The notes below the pieces were generated by a model. That model was not told the origin of the DNA. It made no database searches and worked only from the letters and a program-made list of their open reading frames with translations. Of a DNA stretch of 10,047 bases, positions 5,741-10,047 are shown piece by piece. The DNA comes from Acidimicrobiales bacterium (GTDB taxonomy: Bacteria; Actinomycetota; Acidimicrobiia; Acidimicrobiales; Palsa-688), in contig JASHVH010000541.1 in NCBI GenBank assembly GCA_030039575.1, positions 1-10,047 of the forward strand. The letters run 5' to 3'. Within the stretch, counting starts at the first letter, position 1. Every line of letters starts with the position of its first letter. Made by a program: the position numbers and the translations under genes.

Positions 5741-6565
5741 ATGGCCGTGAGTGGCGCGATCGGTGCACGGGGCAACGACTTTGGCGTCGGCTTGCCGAAG
5801 TTTGCACAGATAGTGGCCACCATTGCCAGCGAGATCCATCGGGGGCAGTTGTCGGGTCAATTGCCAACCGAGCGTGAGCTGTGCAAGCAGTTCTCCGTCA
5901 GCCGGGCAACGCTACGCCGTGCTCTCTCGGCGCTAGCCGAGACCGGCCAGATACAGCCCTCTTGGGGTCGAGGTTGGTTTGTGGTACACGAAGCCGTGAG
6001 CGAACCCCCCAACGCCTTACTGAGTTTTTCCGAACTGGCAGAAGGGCGACGATTGCCGCCTAGTACCAAAATTATCGACCTCAGTACTCGTCCAGCAGAT
6101 CTCGACGAGGCAGACCTGTTGCGGGTGGCGCCGGGGTCCAGACTATTGTTGTTGGAGCGGCTACGGTTCCTGGACAACGTCCCGATCGTCCTTCAGCGCA
6201 GCCTGCTTGCGCTGGCGCGGATGGAGGGGCTGGCAGAAGCGCTCGATTCGGTGGATCTCACGCACCTCTCGCTCTACCGTCTTCTGCAGGAACGTTGGGG
6301 GATCGTGGCGGCCCGGGCCGACTATGTCGTGCAGGCTCGTGCGGCTAGCGACAGGGAAGCCGAGCTTTTGGATGTTGCCCCGGGCTCCCCCATGCTACAC
6401 GCCACACAACTCACGTTCGACCAGGAGGGCAACCCATTCGAAAGGCATTGGTCCTGCTACCGCGGTGACCGCTACCGCTTCGAAGCGAGCCTTTCGCGGC
6501 CAGGCCGGCCGAGCATCGTCGGCTCGAGCACCCTGCGAGATGTGACGGTCCCACACAAATACTAA
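5741..6565 (+). CDS. GntR-family transcriptional regulator, HutC/UTRA subfamily
   Basis: This is a DNA-binding repressor or activator with a small-molecule sensing domain. From ATG 5741 it has 274 residues. Residues 19-83 form the winged helix: PKFAQIVATIASEIHRGQL, then LPTERELCKQFSVSRATLRRAL (the helix-turn-helix), then a GQIQPSWGRGWFV wing. Residues about 95-255 match the UTRA ligand-binding fold known for sugar phosphates, amino acids or similar effectors, with typical phrases VAPGSRLLLLERLRFLDNVPI, SLYRLLQERWGI and LLDVAPGSPMLH. The frame is open back to 5426, but nothing upstream looks like protein and ATG 5741 or GTG 5747 fits the family length. It is divergent from the importer and 27 nt ahead of the GH4 gene, so it probably controls both and itself. 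The helix-turn-helix and UTRA calls are firm; the effector is unknown. Confidence 0.92.
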   Translation: MAVSGAIGARGNDFGVGLPKFAQIVATIASEIHRGQLSGQLPTERELCKQFSVSRATLRRALSALAETGQIQPSWGRGWFVVHEAVSEPPNALLSFSELAEGRRLPPSTKIIDLSTRPADLDEADLLRVAPGSRLLLLERLRFLDNVPIVLQRSLLALARMEGLAEALDSVDLTHLSLYRLLQERWGIVAARADYVVQARAASDREAELLDVAPGSPMLHATQLTFDQEGNPFERHWSCYRGDRYRFEASLSRPGRPSIVGSSTLRDVTVPHKY

Positions 6566-6578
6566 GCCCGAGCCGGAT

Positions 6579-6592
6579 AAAGGAGAACGAGC
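6579..6592 (+). promoter_or_regulatory. Consensus ribosome binding site of the GH4 gene
   Basis: AAAGGAG at 6579-6585 lies 7 nt before ATG 6593. This is far stronger than the site of the regulator just upstream, so the enzyme is probably made in excess of the regulator even from one mRNA. Confidence 0.8.
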
Positions 6593-7891
6593 ATGGCATC
6601 CCTGAAGCTCGCGTACATAGGTGGTGGGGGTGTCCGCGGTCCCGGGACAATAGCCACGCTGCTGCAACGCCCCGAGGCGTTTGCAGGTTCAGAAGTTGTA
6701 CTCATTGACTTGGACGACGACCGTCTTGGTGTGGTGCTCCGGTTTGCGGAAAACCTGGCCAAGGCGAAGGGTGCGTCCATCACCTTCACAGCGACCACAG
6801 ACCGACGCGCCGGCCTTGCCGACTGCGACGCGGTGCTCACCGCATTCCGCCCGGGGGGCTTCGAGGCTCGTGTCATCGACGAACGAGTTCCGCTCAAACA
6901 CGACGTCATCGGCCAAGAAACGCAAGGGCCCGGCGGGTTCTTCATGGCGTTGCGGTCTATCCACGTCATGAAGAGCATCTGCGAGGAGATGGATGCCGTC
7001 TGTCCCAACGCCATGATCTTCAACTACACCAACCCCGTGAACATCGTCTCTCAGGCGGTTTCAACAAACTGCAACGTGCCGATCGCGTCTTTCTGCGAAG
7101 GTCCGATCTCATTCCCTCGCGTGCTCGCCAAGGCGGCCGGCTTGGACCCTGACGAACTGGACGTCACGATGGTCGGCGTCAACCACAACTGCTGGAGCGT
7201 GCACCACGAGTACAAGGGTACGGACCTGATCGACACCATTCGGGACCGCTTAGAAGAACAGCTGAACCAAGGGCACCTCACGGAGCTCCAGCGACGTGTG
7301 CTCCGCCTGGCGACGACCATGGGCGCGGTTCCTTCCTACTACTTCCAGTACTACTACTTCAGCTCCGAGGTGCTGGCGGAACTCAAGGCAAAGCCCACCA
7401 CAAGGGCCGAAGACATCTTGGCCAACGTGCCTGATTACTGGGCGCACTACCGCGAACAGGCTGCGTCCAGCACCCCTGAGCTGGACCCCGACCGCTCGCG
7501 AGGCGGGATCCATGAGCTTGAATTAGCCATAAAGGCAATAGACGCCGTCTTCAATGACAAGGGCGGCGTACTGCCGGTCAACGTGCTCAATACCGGTTGT
7601 GCCGCTGCCGGGTTCGACGAGAACGTCGTCGTGGAGTTGCCCTGCCGGGTGTCCAGGACCGGGTTCACCCCTATTCCGCAGCCGGCACTTGCGGCTCCTG
7701 TCCGTGGCCTCGTTGAGATGTTGGCCGAGTACCAGGTCGCCGCAGCAGACGCGGCGTGGGGTGGCGACCGCCAAAGCGCCATAAGGGCACTCGTCGCCAA
7801 TCCACTGGTTGTTTCATTAGCCAAGGCCGAGGCGATCTACAATGAGATGGCCCACGCGTTGGCGGCCTTTTTGCCCGAACGGCTACGATGA
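6593..7891 (+). CDS. Glycoside hydrolase family 4 (NAD- and metal-dependent glycosidase)
   Basis: GH4 enzymes cleave alpha- or beta-glycosides by oxidising C3 with NAD, eliminating the aglycone and reducing again, with a divalent metal. The 432-residue cytoplasmic protein starts with the Rossmann motif IGGGGVRGP (9-17) and has the NAD-type acidic residues IDLDDDR at 38-44. NPVN follows (147-150), then the metal cysteine C168 in SFCEGPI, the metal histidine H198 in GVNH, and the tyrosine-rich PSYYFQYYY (247-255) that holds the catalytic tyrosine in relatives. C168 and H198 are spaced like Cys171 and His202 of GlvA. The CEGP sequence is not one of the motifs I know for characterised groups (CNxP, CDMP, CHSV, CHGx), so substrate and anomeric preference are open. 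Closest annotation would be 6-phospho-glucosidase-like. Its stop overlaps the kinase start (ATGA). Confidence 0.9.
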   Translation: MASLKLAYIGGGGVRGPGTIATLLQRPEAFAGSEVVLIDLDDDRLGVVLRFAENLAKAKGASITFTATTDRRAGLADCDAVLTAFRPGGFEARVIDERVPLKHDVIGQETQGPGGFFMALRSIHVMKSICEEMDAVCPNAMIFNYTNPVNIVSQAVSTNCNVPIASFCEGPISFPRVLAKAAGLDPDELDVTMVGVNHNCWSVHHEYKGTDLIDTIRDRLEEQLNQGHLTELQRRVLRLATTMGAVPSYYFQYYYFSSEVLAELKAKPTTRAEDILANVPDYWAHYREQAASSTPELDPDRSRGGIHELELAIKAIDAVFNDKGGVLPVNVLNTGCAAAGFDENVVVELPCRVSRTGFTPIPQPALAAPVRGLVEMLAEYQVAAADAAWGGDRQSAIRALVANPLVVSLAKAEAIYNEMAHALAAFLPERLR

Positions 7892-9084
7892 CGTCCCAGC
7901 TCGTTCTGGCGATTGACGGCGGTAACTCCAAGACAGTCACGGTCGTCGCCGACACGAGAGGGCGCGTCCTTGCGACTGCCGTCGGGGGCTGCGGTTCTAT
8001 CTATGGCGCGCCTTCGCCCGAACCGGCTCTAGAAGTACTCATAAGTACCGTCCGCGATGCCATTAATAGAGCACGAACAACGCCAATGCGGATCGCCTCA
8101 ACAGCTGCCAGCCTGTCTGGCGCCGACTGGCCCGAGGACCACGAGTTGTACCGGTCCGAGCTACGGGACCGAGCTGGCATCCGCGGGCCGCTCCGGGTCA
8201 TGAACGACGCCCTTGGCCCTTTGCGTCTTGCGACACCAACTGGCGTAGGCGTCGCGGTCGTGTTGGGCACGGGAGCCGCCATCGGGGGGCGCGGGCCCAG
8301 CGGCGACGTCTGGCACGGCAGCTTCTGGTTACCCGTCGGGGGGACAAAATGGCTTGGGCAGCGTGGTTTGGCGGCAGTGTACCGATCGGCCCTTGGCTTG
8401 GGGCCACCGACCTCACTTACCGCCAGGTTCCTCTCCCGCTTCGCTGTGGACACTGAAGAGGCATTATTGCACCTACTTACGAGGCGGGGCGCCTGTCACG
8501 CCGGCTCAAGCCCTGAGCGAGACGCCGGGCTCGTAGTCCTGGACGAAGACGGGGAGGAAGACATTGTTGCTCGCAGTATCGTAGAGGAACACACAACGCT
8601 GGTGGCGCAGTACGCGCTGGTAGCTGCCCGAAAGGTGGCACTCCGTTCGCATTTCACCGTGGTGCTCGCCGGTGGCCTGCTACGCCACCCAACCTCCACC
8701 TTAGGGGCCTCGTTGGTCGACAAGCTCACACGTCTCGATGACCACGTCGCCGTGGTTAAAACAACCGTGGCCCCAGTGGCCGGCGCCGTTTTAGACGCAA
8801 TCGCGTTGACCGGCACCGAAGTCAGGGAACCCCTCGTAGGCGCCGTCATGAGGTCTCCACTGCTAAACTTGCTTGGTCAACCGGGCCAAACCACCCCGGT
8901 AACATTGGCTGTCTCTTCGGATAGCGACACCTTGGTCGGCACCAATGCCCAAGGCGCGATACGGCACGTTCCAGGCTCCAGCCCCATCGCGAACCCCAGG
9001 CACTCGCGCGAGTTTAGCGACGCCCGAGAGAACGTCGAACACGAACCGGCCGCAGCGAGGAAGTTCGACAGCAGTGCAACATAG
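7888..9084 (+). CDS. BadF/NAGK-type sugar kinase (ASKHA fold)
   Basis: This is a probable ATP-dependent sugar or glycoside kinase. The 398-residue protein has the actin-like fold motifs: phosphate-1 AIDGGNSKT (8-16), SLSGADWPED (75-84), the putative catalytic aspartate D107 in VMNDALGPL, phosphate-2 VVLGTGAA (124-131), adenosine motif VVLAGGLLRHP (258-268) and the closing PVAGAVLDAI (296-305). These match the BadF/BadG/BcrA/BcrD ATPase family, which includes N-acetylglucosamine kinase. The segment normally reading GGWG..GDEGS is WHGSFWLPVGGTKWLG (142-157), so this is a divergent branch. Residues after about 325 form a polar tail beyond the usual length of about 320. Start ATG overlaps the GH4 stop by 4 nt (ATGA), implying coupled translation and a shared pathway. 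It could act on GlcNAc, glucosamine, glucose or an intact glycoside. Confidence 0.85.
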   Translation: MTSQLVLAIDGGNSKTVTVVADTRGRVLATAVGGCGSIYGAPSPEPALEVLISTVRDAINRARTTPMRIASTAASLSGADWPEDHELYRSELRDRAGIRGPLRVMNDALGPLRLATPTGVGVAVVLGTGAAIGGRGPSGDVWHGSFWLPVGGTKWLGQRGLAAVYRSALGLGPPTSLTARFLSRFAVDTEEALLHLLTRRGACHAGSSPERDAGLVVLDEDGEEDIVARSIVEEHTTLVAQYALVAARKVALRSHFTVVLAGGLLRHPTSTLGASLVDKLTRLDDHVAVVKTTVAPVAGAVLDAIALTGTEVREPLVGAVMRSPLLNLLGQPGQTTPVTLAVSSDSDTLVGTNAQGAIRHVPGSSPIANPRHSREFSDARENVEHEPAAARKFDSSAT

Positions 9085-9120
9085 GCACAAATCTCCCTGT
9101 TACCCTGGCGGAGCGCCTCT

Positions 9121-10047
9121 TCAGCGCACCTTGCGGAAGGCGGCGCGCAGCTCTGCCGAGAACAGTTGCGGTTGTTCCCAAGCTGCGAAGTGGCCGCCCT
9201 TTTCGGCTTCGTTGAAGTAGATCAGGTTGTGGTAAGCCTTCTCCGTCCAGCTGCGCGGCGCTCGGACGTACTCCTCGGGGAACACCGTGACTGCCGCCGG
9301 GAACGAAAGGTCGGCGGCGGCGAAGAAGTTGCGTCCAGTTACGGCTTGCTGCCAGTACAGGCGCGCCGCGGACGTCGCGCTGTTCGTGAACCAATAGACC
9401 GAAATGTTGTCAAGCACGTCGTCGCGTGTCATAGCGCCAAAGGGCTTCCCGGCAAAGAGCTGGGCGAGGTGCTCATAGCTGGTCGCGTCGTGGTCGAGGA
9501 GCCAGGCCGCCAGGCCGACGGGTGTGTCCGTCAGGCTGTAGCCGATCGTTTGCGGACGCGTGCCCTGGATAACGCCGTACCCGCGGTGGTACGTCGCGAA
9601 TGCCACCTGTTCATATGCGCGCTTTTCCGCGTCCGAGAGCTCGGCCGGCGGAGGATCGCCGTTGCGGATGTGACCGAGAATGTCGAGGGGGACCATCTGC
9701 GCGAAGTTGACGTGGATGCCGAGCAGGCCTTTGGGCGCCTGACGCGCCATTGCGGCCGAGATGGCGGTGCCCCAGTCGCCACCCTGCGCGACGTAGCGCG
9801 TGTACCCGAGCCGTTCCATCAGTCCAGCCCATGCACCTGCGATGTGGTCGGGCCCCCAGCCGATGGCTGTGGGCTTGCCCGAAAACCCATAGCCCGGTAG
9901 CGACGGGATCACCAGGTCGAATGCGTCCGAAGCGCTCCCGCCATGCTCGGTGGGATTGGTTAATGGCTCGATGACCTTCAGCTGCTCTATGACCGAACCG
10001 GGCCAGCCGTGGGAGATGATCAGCGGCAACGCGTTCTCGTGCGGCGA
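9121..10047 (-). CDS. Epoxide hydrolase, alpha/beta-hydrolase fold (5' partial)
   Basis: This enzyme class opens epoxides to diols through an aspartyl ester intermediate. 308 residues are visible; the frame runs off the window (SPHENALPLIISHGWPGS at the edge), so the TTG at 10029 is an internal leucine codon, not the start. Key features are the oxyanion-hole motif HGWPGS (visible residues 13-18), LPGYGFSG (50-57), nucleophile D91 in QGGDWGTA, an acidic residue in FPEEY (258-259) and the catalytic base H286 in GGHFAAWEQP. Family members are about 370-400 residues and have an N-terminal lid region (EHN domain), presumably just beyond the right edge. It converges with the kinase gene across 36 nt and shows no link to the sugar locus. 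The role is probably detoxification or use of lipophilic epoxides (inference). Confidence 0.93.
   Translation of the reverse strand, partial: SPHENALPLIISHGWPGSVIEQLKVIEPLTNPTEHGGSASDAFDLVIPSLPGYGFSGKPTAIGWGPDHIAGAWAGLMERLGYTRYVAQGGDWGTAISAAMARQAPKGLLGIHVNFAQMVPLDILGHIRNGDPPPAELSDAEKRAYEQVAFATYHRGYGVIQGTRPQTIGYSLTDTPVGLAAWLLDHDATSYEHLAQLFAGKPFGAMTRDDVLDNISVYWFTNSATSAARLYWQQAVTGRNFFAAADLSFPAAVTVFPEEYVRAPRSWTEKAYHNLIYFNEAEKGGHFAAWEQPQLFSAELRAAFRKVR

Noticed and set aside
5550..5741. 63-codon plus-strand frame starting GTG and ending TAA that overlaps the regulator ATG (TAATG).
   Set aside because: No Shine-Dalgarno, weak third-position GC bias, and it spans the palindrome, operator and promoter. 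The overlap is probably chance, though a translated leader cannot be fully excluded.
7070..7081. CNVP (residues 160-163) in the GH4 enzyme, looking like the canonical metal-cysteine motif of 6-phospho-glucosidases.
   Set aside because: It lies only 13 residues after NPVN. C168 in SFCEGPI has the right distance to NPVN and to H198, so C168 is the better metal ligand.
9107..9121. GGCG-GAG-CGCC followed by TCTT between the converging kinase and epoxide hydrolase genes, as a terminator.
   Set aside because: The stem is only 4 bp and the T-run is interrupted; too weak to call.
9166..9900. 244-codon plus-strand frame opposite the epoxide hydrolase.
   Set aside because: Arg/Val-rich antisense shadow of a gene with clear catalytic motifs; no family or ribosome binding site.
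1..10047. tRNA, rRNA, CRISPR arrays, insertion sequences or prophage genes.
   Set aside because: No regularly spaced repeats, transposase or integrase motifs, or T-loop/anticodon-arm patterns were seen on either strand.

Overview
The window reads like chromosomal DNA of a free-living, moderately GC-rich bacterium. By eye GC is around 60%, there are consensus AAAGGAG ribosome binding sites, and GTG/TTG starts look frequent. The gene families fit Actinomycetota or Chloroflexota best; this is inference and the sequence alone does not settle the phylum.

Layout. The left edge (1-242, +) carries the last 79 codons of a MutS-like ATPase. A gap of 478 bases without a convincing gene follows (243-720). 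Positions 721-5091 (- strand) hold a four-gene ABC importer operon, transcribed as substrate-binding protein, permease, permease, ATPase, with a stop-start gap of 3 nt, a 1-nt overlap and a gap of about 31 nt. A 649-nt divergent control region (5092-5740) separates it from a + strand set: GntR/UTRA-type regulator, glycoside hydrolase family 4 (GH4) enzyme, and BadF/NAGK-type sugar kinase, the last two overlapping by ATGA. The right edge (9121-10047, -) is the C-terminal part of an epoxide hydrolase, which looks unrelated.

How the genes may work together (inference). The importer brings in a small glycoside or related compound. GH4 cleaves it by its NAD/metal redox mechanism. The BadF-type kinase phosphorylates either the sugar product or the intact glycoside. 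The GntR protein senses an intermediate and controls both directions. The strongest sequence support is a perfect 16-bp element, GCTAGACCACTTGACC, found once near each divergent promoter in the same orientation relative to transcription and overlapping a putative -35. Its GTGGTCTA core resembles half of the published DasR/NagR operator, hinting at amino-sugar-related signalling.

The most unusual points are the control region (shared operator, four helically phased TGTTY motifs, a long stem-loop and a CTGAGCGAAG-type palindrome in the likely importer leader), a PotB/PotC-like permease pair beside carbohydrate enzymes, a cysteine-free binding protein, a GH4 enzyme with CEGP at the metal-cysteine position, and a kinase lacking the usual GDEGS-type motif.
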